Positions 19,049 to 28,783 of a stretch of 64,000 nt of DNA are shown here, in pieces. Location of the stretch: NCBI RefSeq assembly GCF_011059145.1, contig NZ_JAALLT010000003.1, forward strand, positions 248,001-312,000, read 5' to 3'. How positions within the stretch are numbered: the first letter of the stretch is position 1; each line of letters opens with the position of its first letter. Origin of the DNA: Halalkalibaculum roseum (GTDB lineage Bacteria > Bacteroidota > Rhodothermia > Balneolales > Balneolaceae). The position numbers and the translations under genes were made by a program. The notes under the pieces were generated by a model. It saw only the letters and a program-made list of their open reading frames with translations. It was not told the DNA's origin and did no database searches.

Positions 19049-19814
19049 ATTTTAATACCTCAAGAACCTCCGGCAAAAGATCCTTGCCGCAAGAAAGTCC
19101 GTTTCCGGCCTCTATAGTTTCCACTCCTGTAACATCACAAAAGACACCTCCGGCTTCTTTCAAAATCGGCAACAAAGGAGCAGCATCCCAAATATTAAGA
19201 ATGGGATCGAACATCAAATCGGCACGACCGGTAGCGACCAGCATATGACCGTAAGCATCTCCCCATGTTCTATTTATCCACGTCCTCTTAAGGAGTTCCT
19301 GGAAGGGTGCTGCAAAACCTTGTTCTGCCGATGTTGTGGCATCGGTTGACAGAAAAGTGGCCTCAGAAAGCTTGGCACAAGATCTTACCTTACATGGTTC
19401 GCCGTTCAACCGAGCTCCTAAGTTTTTGGTTGCCTCACAGATCTCTTCCAAAGCGGGTGCGTATATCACTCCAATCACAGGTTCGTTCTCAACCTGAACC
19501 CCAACCAGTGTCGTGTAAAGAGGCACTCCGTGTATAAATGATTTTGTTCCGTCAATAGGATCCAGAATCCACTGCACCGTGCTTTCCTCATTATCAGTCC
19601 CATATTCTTCGCCCACTATGCCGTGATCCGGAAACAGTCGCTGGATCTCTTCTCGCATGATTTCTTCAGCTTGCCGATCCGCTTTGGTTACCGGAGAATC
19701 GTCACTTTTCCGCTCCACCTCTATGGACTCTCCAAAATATTTTAGCGTATGATCACCGCCCTTTCTGGCTATCGCTATAGCGGCATCGTGCATCTTATTA
19801 ATATCGAAATCCAT
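19047..19814 (-). CDS. Inositol monophosphatase-family phosphatase, probably histidinol-phosphatase (HisN type)
   Basis: A 255-residue Mg2+-dependent phosphatase. The metal ligands are visible: E69-type GEEYG, the DPIDGT motif in WILDPIDGTKSF, and the C-terminal WDAAPLLPILKEAGG. The extended N-terminal half resembles HisN histidinol-phosphate phosphatases more than SuhB or CysQ. No other histidine genes are nearby, so inositol phosphate or another sugar phosphate remains possible. It is monocistronic and shares its terminator with the gene opposite. Confidence 0.82.
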   Translation of the reverse strand: MDFDINKMHDAAIAIARKGGDHTLKYFGESIEVERKSDDSPVTKADRQAEEIMREEIQRLFPDHGIVGEEYGTDNEESTVQWILDPIDGTKSFIHGVPLYTTLVGVQVENEPVIGVIYAPALEEICEATKNLGARLNGEPCKVRSCAKLSEATFLSTDATTSAEQGFAAPFQELLKRTWINRTWGDAYGHMLVATGRADLMFDPILNIWDAAPLLPILKEAGGVFCDVTGVETIEAGNGLSCGKDLLPEVLEVLK

Positions 19815-19963
19815 GTGTGAATATTCTTTTAAGTGTTTATTTTTGGAGGCTCCCTAAAATAGGATGCAATACCTGAATGTACCGATCTTTGTTCCTGATA
19901 GTAAATAAAATTCAGGCTGGCGGCTTCAAACATCCAACAATACAAATCTAACCAGAATTAAGA

Positions 19964-22138
19964 ATGACCGAATCACAGATCTTCAAACTCATTGCCTCAG
20001 AATTAAATCTCAAATCCAAACAGGTAATCAGTGTTGCAGAGTTTCTTGACGATGGTGCCACAGTACCATTTTTAGCAAGATATCGGCAGGAAGCAACCGG
20101 CGGACTGAATGAGGAAGAGATTCGTGATGTACGTGACAAACTCGAATTTCATCGTACGCTCGAAGATCGAAAGAAAACCATTCTTAAATCAATTGAAGAG
20201 CAGGACAAGTTAACCCCGGAACTTGAGGATAAAATACGTTCCTGTGCTGATCTCAAAACACTTGAGGACCTCTATCTGCCCTACAAGCCCAAACGGAAAA
20301 CCAAGGGTGACATGGCAAAAGAAAAAGGACTTGAACCGCTGGCTGATTTGATTTGGAAGCAACAGACCATTGAGGGTAATCCACAAAATTATGCCCGAAA
20401 TTTCGTTGATAAGGAAGGGGATGTGCCTACGCCGGAGAGCGCCATGGAAGGGGCCCTGCACATAGTAGCAGAATGGATTAACGAGTCTGTTGAGGTCAGG
20501 GACACATTAAGGAATATTTTTGAGGAGCATGCAGTAATAAGGACCGAAAAAAATCCCGCCGTTAAGGAGCGAACCAATTTTGAAGACTATTACGATTACA
20601 GCAACAAAGCAAAATATCTGAAACCGCACCAGATACTGGCCATCAATCGAGGCGAACGGGAAAATATTCTTTTCGTAAATGTGGAACTTTGGGATGAAAT
20701 AACTCTTGAGCAGATAGATGACGTTGTAATTGAAGATGAACGAAGTATCTTCACCCCGCAATTGCAGGATGCGGTAGAAGATGCTTACAAGCGATTGCTC
20801 TTCCCATCTCTTGAGCGAGAACTTCGTAATGAGCTTACTGAAAAAGCTGACGAACATGCCATCGAGACCTTCGCTACTAATCTGGCAAACTTACTCATGC
20901 AGCCTCCTCTCGACGACAAAATCGTAATGGGCATCGATCCCGCTTTCCGAACAGGCTGCAAGATTGCTGTAGTTGACGAAACTGGAAAGTATCTGGAGGG
21001 AACAACCGTCTATCCAACCCCTCCCCAGAACAAACAGGAAGAAGCCGCAAAAGTCATCAATAAACTGATCGACCAATACCGGGTAGAACTGATCGCCATT
21101 GGTAATGGTACAGCAAGCCGGGAGACCGAACAGTTTATTGCAGAACTGATACAGAACCGAAAGAAGTCAGGAGATAAAAAGGAACTGAATTATATGATCG
21201 TCAATGAAGCCGGTGCCTCGGTCTATTCGGCATCAAAAGTTGCCAGGGAAGAGTTTCCTGACCTGGAAGCCGCCCAGCGTGGCAATATCTCTATTGCGCG
21301 CCGGGTTTTGGATCCACTGGCCGAATTGGTGAAGATCGATCCCAAATCCATCGGAGTCGGACTCTACCAGCACGATGTTAATCAAAACCGACTGTCACAA
21401 AAACTGGATGATGTGGTAGAGAGCTGCGTTAACCAGGTGGGTGTAAACCTGAATACCGCAAGTGCTCCGCTTCTATCTCATATATCGGGGCTGACTAAAA
21501 GAGTAGCCACAAATATCATAAAGAGAAGGGAAGAGCATGGAAAATTCAAGAAACGTGATCAGATAAGAGAGATCGACGGTGTCGGTGATTTTCGGTTTCA
21601 ACAGGCTGCCGGATTTATGCGCATACCGGAATCATCAAACCCACTGGATAATACTGCCATCCATCCCGAGAGTTACGAAGCCGCTGAAAAGTTATGCAAT
21701 CTTTTTAATATCAATTTGGAAAAGCTTGGTACAGAACGTGAAAAAATTGAGAATGTTTTTGAGGGGATTGACAAAGAAGTGATAGCCCAGCAGATAGGCG
21801 TTGGGGTTCCGACTTTGGAATTGATCATTGAGAATCTACAGAAACCCGGCAGAGACCCAAGAGAAAATCTCCAGAAACCGATGCTTCGCCAGGACATCAT
21901 GAAGATGGAAGATCTTAGTATCGGACAAGTTCTGGAAGGAACCGTTCGCAATGTTGTTGACTTCGGTGCCTTTATCGATATTGGAGTCAAACAAGACGGG
22001 CTGCTGCACATATCGAACATGGCAGATCGAAGAGTAGAAGACCCCCATGAAATTCTTTCGGTTGGTGATATTTTAACACTTAAAATCGTTTCACTGGATC
22101 TGGAAAGAGGACGGATAGGTCTTTCATTGGAAGACTAA
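19964..22138 (+). CDS. tex: Tex-family transcription accessory / RNA-binding protein
   Basis: A 724-residue cytoplasmic nucleic-acid-binding protein. In order: an N-terminal helical domain, a YqgF/RNase H-like core (about 320-450, beginning VMGIDPAFRTGCKIAVVD), helix-hairpin-helix elements (LNTASAPLLSHISG and REIDGVGDFRFQQAAGF) and a C-terminal S1 domain (about 650-722, GTVRNVVDFGAFIDIG). Order and length match bacterial Tex. Known members associate with transcription elongation and RNA. It has a divergent HisN-type neighbour 149 bp away and is followed by a 0.9-kb stretch without genes. Confidence 0.96.
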   Translation: MTESQIFKLIASELNLKSKQVISVAEFLDDGATVPFLARYRQEATGGLNEEEIRDVRDKLEFHRTLEDRKKTILKSIEEQDKLTPELEDKIRSCADLKTLEDLYLPYKPKRKTKGDMAKEKGLEPLADLIWKQQTIEGNPQNYARNFVDKEGDVPTPESAMEGALHIVAEWINESVEVRDTLRNIFEEHAVIRTEKNPAVKERTNFEDYYDYSNKAKYLKPHQILAINRGERENILFVNVELWDEITLEQIDDVVIEDERSIFTPQLQDAVEDAYKRLLFPSLERELRNELTEKADEHAIETFATNLANLLMQPPLDDKIVMGIDPAFRTGCKIAVVDETGKYLEGTTVYPTPPQNKQEEAAKVINKLIDQYRVELIAIGNGTASRETEQFIAELIQNRKKSGDKKELNYMIVNEAGASVYSASKVAREEFPDLEAAQRGNISIARRVLDPLAELVKIDPKSIGVGLYQHDVNQNRLSQKLDDVVESCVNQVGVNLNTASAPLLSHISGLTKRVATNIIKRREEHGKFKKRDQIREIDGVGDFRFQQAAGFMRIPESSNPLDNTAIHPESYEAAEKLCNLFNINLEKLGTEREKIENVFEGIDKEVIAQQIGVGVPTLELIIENLQKPGRDPRENLQKPMLRQDIMKMEDLSIGQVLEGTVRNVVDFGAFIDIGVKQDGLLHISNMADRRVEDPHEILSVGDILTLKIVSLDLERGRIGLSLED

Positions 22139-23046
22139 AAGCCGGACCAAGGGTAGGAAGTAATGTTCCATATTTTTACCAATAAGGGCTGTCGGTACTG
22201 AGCAATTATTCGATAGGAATCCAAGGATTTTATTCCCACCAGTCCAATCATTAGCCACTTCATCCTGAACGAAAAACAGTAGTTCAGGATGATTATTTCT
22301 CATCACAAAAGCATTCATCAGTAATAACCAGTGATTTTTTATTAATTATTACATTAAATATTTATTCTAATTAATTGGGCGACATGTATTTATAATTTTT
22401 ATAATTTGTATTGCCAAATTGTCTATTGATGTAAAAAGAGTCCATACTTAAATAATTAAGGCAACAATTACTCTCAGCTTTCACCAAGCATCAGGCGTCA
22501 AAACATTTCCATAAGTTACATGTTTCCAATGATTTAAAAGCTTTGAGAAATAACAGATCGATACCTTCTACTTTTATGTATTATCCGATTGCCTAATTTA
22601 TTTAGGTAGAGCACAGAAGGGGTCGAAAGTACATGGAAACGATTGAGATAACGAATTCTTATAACCCCATGGCAGGCATATTTTTATAAGTTTTCAGGAG
22701 CAAAATATAGTCAGCTTGACAATTTAAAAATACGCTATATCAGGTAACTTTAGACTATGGAACCGCCAGATTCTGTAGTGATCCTCCTAAGTTATTGATG
22801 GGCATCAAATTAATACCTGACTCACCCCTGCATTCAATTTTTTAAGTGCTAACTCTGACAAAAAGCCAGTGTCATACCTGTTAGTACTTCCTTGCAAATT
22901 ATACTCTACAATTTTCGTTTTTTAACTTGATATAATTCATAAAGAAGAGTCCGACACCTTTGAGATGCCGGACTTTTTTCTGATGGATTGTTATCAATAA
23001 AATAGCGCGATGACGGATCGCTAAATTCGATTGATTAAGTTTATAT
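22139..23046. other. 908-bp gene-free, AT-rich spacer after tex
   Basis: No open frame here has a recognisable protein or a convincing start. The stretch is AT-rich with many stops in all frames. A short TTTAGGTAGAGCAC stretch near 22602-22615 resembles a tRNA D-arm, but no anticodon or acceptor arm accompanies it. The only strong element is a plus-strand terminator-like hairpin at 22946-22979. Something may be transcribed ahead of it, so an unannotated RNA is possible. Otherwise I see nothing. Confidence 0.6.
22946..22979 (+). terminator. Orphan intrinsic terminator-like hairpin
   Basis: AAGAGTCCGACA and TGCCGGACTTTTTT form a stem with one G-T wobble, followed by six T residues on the plus strand. 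The nearest plus-strand gene, tex, ends 800 bp earlier. Read on the minus strand it could also end the aldo/keto reductase transcript, but the tail there (CTCTTCTTT) is poorer. Confidence 0.7.
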
Positions 23047-24084
23047 CTAAGCGAAGTCTTCTTCACCATTCATTCGCTTGACCATCCACTGCGGATAGAT
23101 CTCCTTTGGCTTGGTGACTTCTGCAATCTTTGCAAACTCTTCATCGGATAGCTCAACCTCGGCAGCGCCCAGATTGTCTTCCAGCTGAGACATTTTCTTT
23201 GCCCCGATGATGACAGAGGTTACCCCCTTTTTATGCAACAACCATGATAGCGCTACCTGGGGAATACTGGTTCCTTTGGCTTCAGCTATTTCGTCCATTA
23301 CCTCCACCACGTCATAAGCCATCTCTTTATCGATAGGCGGGAAATCAAAATCCTTTCGCCGTGATCCTTCCGGTGCTTCTTTATCGCGACGGTATTTACC
23401 TGTTAGGAAGCCGCCCGCAAGCGGTGACCAAGGCAAGACTCCCAGTCCCTCTTCCCTGCACAATGGAAGCAACTCATATTCCAGATCACGTCCCGCTACC
23501 GAGTAATAAGCCTGAAGAGACGAAAAGCTTGCCCAGCCATTAGCCCTGGAAAGTTCTATGGATTTGGAGAGTTGACGCACACTTAGATTGGAACATCCGA
23601 TATAGTGGACCTTACCCTGACGAACCAGATCATTCAGAGCTGCCAGCGTCTCTTCAATGGGGGTTTCGTTATCCACCCCATGAATCTGATACAGATCGAT
23701 ATAATCTGTGCCAAGGCGATCTAGACTGGCTTCAACAGATTCCATGATGTGTTTGCGGGATAAGCCTACATTATTGACGTCGCCTGTTCCTTCAGCCGCT
23801 TCTTCGCTCATGGCTCCGCGAACCTTGGTAGCAATCACAGCCTGTTCGCGTGGTATTTCCAGATCTTTTAAAGCTTTACCCAAAATCTTTTCCGATTCTC
23901 CCCAGGAGTATACATCTGCCGTATCAAAAAAGTTGACGCCTGCTTCCCAGGATTTCTTTACAATCTTGTTGGCCAAGGTCTGATTTACCTCACCTATGTT
24001 ATAGAAGGTCGACCCAAAGGTCATCGTACCCAGGCATATCTCTGAAACTTTCAGTCCGGTATTGCCTAATCTTCGGTATTCCAT
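23047..24084 (-). CDS. Aldo/keto reductase
   Basis: NADPH-dependent carbonyl reductase of the AKR superfamily (YajO/PhdA-like group), about 345 residues. The family start MEYRRLGNTGLKVSEICLG is at 24084; the frame extends 31 codons further upstream, but that extension does not resemble the family. The TIM barrel shows D-x3-Y of FFDTADVYSWGESE (catalytic Asp and Tyr). The catalytic His is in DYIDLYQIHGVD, and the catalytic Lys is in VIATKVRGA. The cofactor site is SVIIGAKKMSQLEDN near the C-terminus. Substrate is unknown. A 12-bp palindrome (CTACCCGGGTAG) lies between it and divergent argD. Confidence 0.9.
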   Translation of the reverse strand: MEYRRLGNTGLKVSEICLGTMTFGSTFYNIGEVNQTLANKIVKKSWEAGVNFFDTADVYSWGESEKILGKALKDLEIPREQAVIATKVRGAMSEEAAEGTGDVNNVGLSRKHIMESVEASLDRLGTDYIDLYQIHGVDNETPIEETLAALNDLVRQGKVHYIGCSNLSVRQLSKSIELSRANGWASFSSLQAYYSVAGRDLEYELLPLCREEGLGVLPWSPLAGGFLTGKYRRDKEAPEGSRRKDFDFPPIDKEMAYDVVEVMDEIAEAKGTSIPQVALSWLLHKKGVTSVIIGAKKMSQLEDNLGAAEVELSDEEFAKIAEVTKPKEIYPQWMVKRMNGEEDFA

Positions 24085-24273
24085 ATTTTCTATGACGATG
24101 TTTATCTTTGCCTTTCGAATTGTGTCTGGAATAACGTATAATTTTGGGCTTACGTTTAGTTCACTTGGTGAACGCACCCCCTACCCGGGTAGGTTATTGC
24201 GATGCAAGAATTACAAAGATTTTCCTGTGTATAAATTAGTTTTGACCTTCAAATCCGCACTATAATTATTTTC

Positions 24274-25449
24274 ATGGATATAAAGGAAACGATCAACCGC
24301 TTCCATCTAGATGTATATAACCGATTTCCCATTACCCTTGTGAAAGGTAGAGGAGCAACGGTTTGGGACCGTGAAGGCAGGGAATATATTGATGCCCTTG
24401 CCGGAATTGCAGTCAATAGCCTTGGGCACTGTCATCCAAAGGTAGTGAAGGCAATTCAGGAGCAGGCTTCCCAGCTCATGCATATTTCTAATTTCTATTA
24501 CAGTGAGCCCCAGTCTCGTCTCGTCGAGCTTCTGGCTGATATAGGAAACATGGACCGGGTTTTCCTCTGTAACAGTGGTGCTGAAGCTATGGAAGCTTGC
24601 CTGAAAACAGCCCGAAAGTTTGGTCAGAAATATCAAAAGAAAGGACCCTTGATTACGGTAAGTAATGCATTCCATGGCAGAACTATGGCGACTATATCTA
24701 TGGGCATGGATAAATATGCTAAAGGCTACGATCCATTACTGAGTGGATTTAATGAAGTCCCCTTGAATGATGTCAAGGCTCTGGAAGCGGCATTCGATGA
24801 AGATACATTGGGCGTGGTACTTGAACCCATTCAGGGCTCAGGTGGTTTGCATATAGCCTCAGCTGAATTCATGGAAAAGATACAGGAACTCTGTGACAAA
24901 CATGAAGCGCTCTTCATTGTAGATGAAGTTCAGACCGGCATGGGTAGAACAGGCCGGATGTTTGGATACGACCATTTCAAGGTTAAACCTGATATTGTTG
25001 CTATTGCTAAAGCAATGGGGGGAGGATTCCCCATCGGGGCCATGCTTTGCCGGCAAAAAGTCGCCGATGTCATGCATCACGGAGATCACGGTAGTACCTA
25101 TGGTGGGAATCCCCTGGCCTGTGCGGCGTCCCACGCTGCTATCAAAGCCCTATTGGAGGAGAATCTTCAGCAAGAGGCACAGATAAAAGGTGAATATCTT
25201 ATGGATCTCCTGAAGGATAAATTTAAACACTCAGACAAAGTAACAGATATAAGAGGTAAGGGACTTATGGTCGGTGTTGAATTGAGTTTTAACGGTCGTC
25301 CCGTCGTGGAGCGAATGCTCGAAAATGGTGTTTTGTCCAATTGTACCCACGGAAATGTTATGCGTTTAGTACCGCCGCTGGTAATAACCGAAGAAGAGCT
25401 CAACAACCTGGCAGATGTGTTAGAAGAGGCTATTAATACCACCCAATAA
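24274..25449 (+). CDS. argD: Acetylornithine / class III PLP aminotransferase
   Basis: A 391-residue class III aminotransferase most like N-acetylornithine aminotransferase of arginine synthesis. It shows the N-terminal ATVWDREGREYIDALAGIAV, the phosphate-binding SGAEAMEACLKTAR, and the PLP Asp region FIVDEVQTGMGRTG. The PLP Lys is in AIAKAMGGGFPIGAM, and TYGGNPLACAA follows. Length fits ArgD. No other arginine gene is adjacent, so related substrates (ornithine, 4-aminobutyrate, succinylornithine) are not excluded. Confidence 0.88.
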   Translation: MDIKETINRFHLDVYNRFPITLVKGRGATVWDREGREYIDALAGIAVNSLGHCHPKVVKAIQEQASQLMHISNFYYSEPQSRLVELLADIGNMDRVFLCNSGAEAMEACLKTARKFGQKYQKKGPLITVSNAFHGRTMATISMGMDKYAKGYDPLLSGFNEVPLNDVKALEAAFDEDTLGVVLEPIQGSGGLHIASAEFMEKIQELCDKHEALFIVDEVQTGMGRTGRMFGYDHFKVKPDIVAIAKAMGGGFPIGAMLCRQKVADVMHHGDHGSTYGGNPLACAASHAAIKALLEENLQQEAQIKGEYLMDLLKDKFKHSDKVTDIRGKGLMVGVELSFNGRPVVERMLENGVLSNCTHGNVMRLVPPLVITEEELNNLADVLEEAINTTQ

Positions 25450-25549
25450 AATTCCTCAAATATCGTTACTTTACCTTGATATTTGGTGTAATACCTATAA
25501 CTGTAATTAAATTTTGAGTTTGGCCATATCCGACACATACCGAACAGCA

Positions 25550-25981
25550 ATGATAATGGCTGCTATTTGCTCTTTTATCCTTGTTCCTGCTCTCCTGGCT
25601 CAAGCTCAGCAGGCCGACTCCACGAAGAGGACGTTTTTCCTCAGGCCCGAAACAAACTCACTCAAGGCAGAGCCTCATAGCGAACGATCCATTGGAAGTT
25701 ATACACTACCGGAAAGTGGTGTTTTTGGAGTACCCGAGGAGACCGAGTATTATGTCATTCCATTTAAAGGGCAAGAATATCTGGATATGGCTGTAGAAGC
25801 TTTACGCGAAGAACAGCGGGACAAACTTGGGCTCAACTGGTTATTTCGATTTTTAAATGCCATATCTCCCTATGTCAATAACCAATTCCAATTTGGAGTC
25901 TATCGCATCAATGACATGCCTGTTGTGGCAAGAGATAACCCCCTATTCCAGTCACACAACAGTCGCGAGGAGAGAAATTAA
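25550..25981 (+). CDS. Small secreted protein of unknown function
   Basis: I do not recognise this family. From ATG at 25550 it is 143 residues. It begins with a signal peptide (MIMAAICSFILVPALLAQAQ, cleavage near residue 20). The mature part is rich in charged and aromatic residues and has no cysteine, no repeat and no membrane segment. A TTG at 25514 could lengthen it by 12 residues but would spoil the signal peptide. It follows argD by 100 bp on the same strand. Periplasmic or surface location is inferred from the signal peptide. Confidence 0.65.
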   Translation: MIMAAICSFILVPALLAQAQQADSTKRTFFLRPETNSLKAEPHSERSIGSYTLPESGVFGVPEETEYYVIPFKGQEYLDMAVEALREEQRDKLGLNWLFRFLNAISPYVNNQFQFGVYRINDMPVVARDNPLFQSHNSREERN

Positions 25982-26037
25982 GTGTCCTTTGCCTACAGAT
26001 CTTTACTTATAGACCAATTTAAAGATTGCTGAACTTG

Positions 26038-27066
26038 TTAGTCAAATAGCGCCTCCATTGCCTCGCTTACCATTTTCAATTCAGAATCACCAATCTCAAA
26101 ATGAAATGTTGCACGAATGGTATTTGATCCAAAGGGCACCATATGAATTCCTTTCTTCTCAAGTAATTTTAGTGTTGAGTCTACTTCCCCACTATTGACT
26201 TCAAAAATAACAATATTCGTCTCTACAGTATCAGGATCAATAGCCAGTTTTCTGCAATTTGAAATGGTATAGGCCAGCTCTTTTGCCCTGCGGTGGTCTT
26301 CTTTCAATAGTGGTAAATGATGTTTTATAGCATAATCAGCAGCAGCGGCAAGCATACCTACCTGACGCATACCCCCTCCCAGCATTTTGCGAAAGCGTCG
26401 GGCTTTGTCTATTCGTTTTCTGGATGATAAAAGCATGGATCCGACCGGCGCACCCAGTCCCTTACTGAAACTCACCGTTATGGTATCGGCAACGGTACCA
26501 TAAAATTCAGGGGCAGTTTGTGTAGCCGTCATGGCATTCCAGAGGCGAGCACCGTCAAGATGTACAGAGAGACCCAGTTCTTTTGCCGTATTTGACATAA
26601 CCCGGAGATCGCTTTCCGAATAACAGGTACCCCCTCCTTTATTGGTGGCATTTTCGAGAACAATTACAGAAGGTTTCGGCTCCCAGTCTTGTCCTGAACG
26701 CATCGCCTCTTTTATCAGATCGGGAGTTAGCTTACCCTTTGTTCCTCTAAGCGGATTCAGTTGCACTGATGATATGAGAGAAGCCGCAGCCGTTTCATAA
26801 TTGAATATGTGTCCCTTGTAGTCTATTAAGACTTCATCCCCGGCACTGCAGAGCAATTTCAAAGCGAGTTGATTACTCATGACACCGCTTGGCACAAACA
26901 GACCCGATTCCATACCAAACATGGATGATACTTTTTCCTGCAAGCGATTGACGGTCGGATCTTCCCCAAACACATCATCCCCTACCTCTGCCTGCACCAT
27001 AGCTTTTCGCATCTCCTCGGTAGGTTTCGTTACGGTATCACTTCTAAGATCAATCATAGAACTCAT
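26038..27066 (-). CDS. ltaE: Low-specificity L-threonine aldolase
   Basis: PLP enzyme that splits L-threonine or allo-threonine to glycine and acetaldehyde. The 342-residue protein opens with [19 protein letters not shown], the hallmark of the family. It has [15 protein letters not shown], and the PLP Lys lies in [16 protein letters not shown]. Length fits. The start overlaps the stop of the upstream dehydratase gene by 4 bp (ATGA), so the two amino-acid-breakdown enzymes are co-translated. Confidence 0.93.
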   Translation of the reverse strand: MSSMIDLRSDTVTKPTEEMRKAMVQAEVGDDVFGEDPTVNRLQEKVSSMFGMESGLFVPSGVMSNQLALKLLCSAGDEVLIDYKGHIFNYETAAASLISSVQLNPLRGTKGKLTPDLIKEAMRSGQDWEPKPSVIVLENATNKGGGTCYSESDLRVMSNTAKELGLSVHLDGARLWNAMTATQTAPEFYGTVADTITVSFSKGLGAPVGSMLLSSRKRIDKARRFRKMLGGGMRQVGMLAAAADYAIKHHLPLLKEDHRRAKELAYTISNCRKLAIDPDTVETNIVIFEVNSGEVDSTLKLLEKKGIHMVPFGSNTIRATFHFEIGDSELKMVSEAMEALFD

Positions 27067-28052
27067 TGTTTGTGCTTTGTGATATTATCGTAAAAGGTTT
27101 GAAGATCTATATTGCTGCCACAGACGATAATGCCCACTCGCTTATCTTTTAGCTTTTCGTGAAGCGGGTAACGCAGAGCTGCAGTAGCCGAGGCACCGGC
27201 CGGTTCTACAGCCAATTTCATTTCCAGAAACATCAGTTCCATGGTTTGCGACATCTGTTCATCAGAAACTTTGACTATCTCATCAACAAATCGTTTGGCC
27301 AGTCCAAAACTGTAGGGTGCTGCATGTGGAGCACCAAGGCTGTCGGCCATAGTATCAACTTTATCAATTTCTTCGGGCTTACCCGCTGCAAAACTTTTTG
27401 ACATGGAGTCGGCCCCCTCCGGTTCAACGCCATACACCTTACACTCAGGCTGCATTTGCTTTACGGCAGCAGCAATACCTGCAATCAGTCCGCCTCCGCC
27501 AATCGGTACAATCACCGCGTCCATATCTTGAACCTGTTCGCATAATTCCAGTCCCACTGTTGCAGTACCCAGTGCTGTCAGCGGACCTTCAAAGGGATGG
27601 ATAAAACTTCTTCCCTCCTCCTCTTCAATTTGTCGCACCTTATCAAAAGCCTGGTGGACATCATCTACAAGAATAACTTCAGCTCCATAGGACTTGCAAC
27701 GTTCTACACGTGATGGATTTGCCGATTTTGGCATAACCACTTTAGCAGAGGTATCTACGGTTTTTGCGGCGTAAGCAACGGCAATAGCATGGTTACCGGC
27801 GCTCACGGCAGTCACTCCCCGCTTGAGCTCCTCCACATCTAGATCCAACATATTGAGGAGAGCACCGCGTGGCTTGAAACTGCCCCCGTATTGAAAGAGT
27901 TCTAGTTTCAAAAATAGCTCAGTTTTCTCACCGAATATCCGAGATGATTCATCACCTTTCCACTGCCATACCGGCGTGTGACGAACCTTGTCTCCCAATT
28001 TTTTACGCGCCGAACGGATTTCATCTGTAGTTGGAAATTCAATAGAACTCAT
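27063..28052 (-). CDS. Threonine/serine dehydratase (PLP fold type II)
   Basis: Deaminates threonine to 2-oxobutyrate and serine to pyruvate. The 329-residue catalytic domain has the PLP Lys in [11 protein letters not shown]. It also has the [13 protein letters not shown] cofactor segment and the glycine-rich phosphate loop [12 protein letters not shown]. There is no C-terminal ACT-like regulatory domain, so it is of the catabolic TdcB or serine racemase-like type and not the feedback-regulated IlvA. It is the first gene of a two-gene operon with ltaE, a sensible threonine-breakdown unit. Confidence 0.9.
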   Translation of the reverse strand: MSSIEFPTTDEIRSARKKLGDKVRHTPVWQWKGDESSRIFGEKTELFLKLELFQYGGSFKPRGALLNMLDLDVEELKRGVTAVSAGNHAIAVAYAAKTVDTSAKVVMPKSANPSRVERCKSYGAEVILVDDVHQAFDKVRQIEEEEGRSFIHPFEGPLTALGTATVGLELCEQVQDMDAVIVPIGGGGLIAGIAAAVKQMQPECKVYGVEPEGADSMSKSFAAGKPEEIDKVDTMADSLGAPHAAPYSFGLAKRFVDEIVKVSDEQMSQTMELMFLEMKLAVEPAGASATAALRYPLHEKLKDKRVGIIVCGSNIDLQTFYDNITKHKQ

Positions 28053-28315
28053 AATGAATCATTTTTTGATTAGGCAAGATTATAAAAAAGGCAACAGCCA
28101 TATGGAAATGCAATATAGAGAACATGAAGAGGGCTCTTTGTTAATACTTATAACAATTTCTTCACCTTGATAATACCCAATATGCCGCATTAATCTCAGA
28201 AGTGACACGCTTACTGCACTTACATGCACCCTGAAATTAAATACTCCAGTTGTTATACTGGTTTTTGAACTGTTGAATGGGACGATCAGGGAGTATTAAG
28301 AAAAGACGGGACCAG

Positions 28316-28648
28316 ATGAATAGCCCTAAAAGTGAAAATGAGCTTAAGATTGACAAGAGTACCCACAAACCGGTACCCACCACTAAAGAGCGCATCAAAT
28401 ATGCCCTAACTTCTGTCCTGTTAGGCTTTCTCTTGGTACAAATTATTGGATTCTGGATGTTTCCAGGTCCCGGACTAGGCGGTATTTATATGTTCTCCTC
28501 CGCCCATCACCTGGTCAACTCTGTGGGCAGTATAACCACTGTAATCATAACCGCTTTTCTGGCTATCTGTTTGGTTGCAGGATGGTTTCAGGGTAAATAT
28601 TTCATCGACCGTTTGAAAGGGTATGTCAACTTTTGGAAGTTTTGGTGA
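28316..28648 (+). CDS. Small two-helix membrane protein of unknown function
   Basis: I do not recognise the family. From ATG at 28316 it is 110 residues; a second ATG at 28277 would add 13 mostly basic residues. The first 30 residues are charged and cytosolic in character. Two hydrophobic segments follow (about residues 33-57 and 70-92 in this numbering), separated by a glycine-rich PGPGLGG turn. The end is FWKFW. The GACGGGA purine run ahead of 28316 is why I prefer that start. It is isolated between divergent and convergent neighbours. Confidence 0.55.
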   Translation: MNSPKSENELKIDKSTHKPVPTTKERIKYALTSVLLGFLLVQIIGFWMFPGPGLGGIYMFSSAHHLVNSVGSITTVIITAFLAICLVAGWFQGKYFIDRLKGYVNFWKFW

Positions 28649-28701
28649 TTTGCAATCTCCGGCTACCACGCTGAATTTGTACTTTGATAACTTCAACACA
28701 T

Positions 28702-28730
28702 AAAAAAGGCGACTCTCTTTCTGAGCCGCC
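28702..28730 (-). terminator. Intrinsic terminator of the 3-hydroxyacyl-CoA dehydrogenase gene
   Basis: On the minus strand, GGCGGCTC pairs with GAGTCGCC (one G-T wobble) and is followed by six T residues. It lies about 50 bp past the stop of the gene that ends at 28784. Confidence 0.88.
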
Positions 28731-28783
28731 CTTTAATGATCCCAATAATTCACTAATTGGAAAATTTTCAAATTTACGGTTAA

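Noticed and set aside
22595-22640. tRNA-like words GGTAGAGCAC and GGGTCGAAAG
   Set aside because: No anticodon arm or acceptor stem can be built around them; at most a remnant.
24181-24192. 12-bp palindrome CTACCCGGGTAG between divergent AKR and argD
   Set aside because: Could be an operator, but a single short palindrome without a neighbouring regulator gene is weak evidence.
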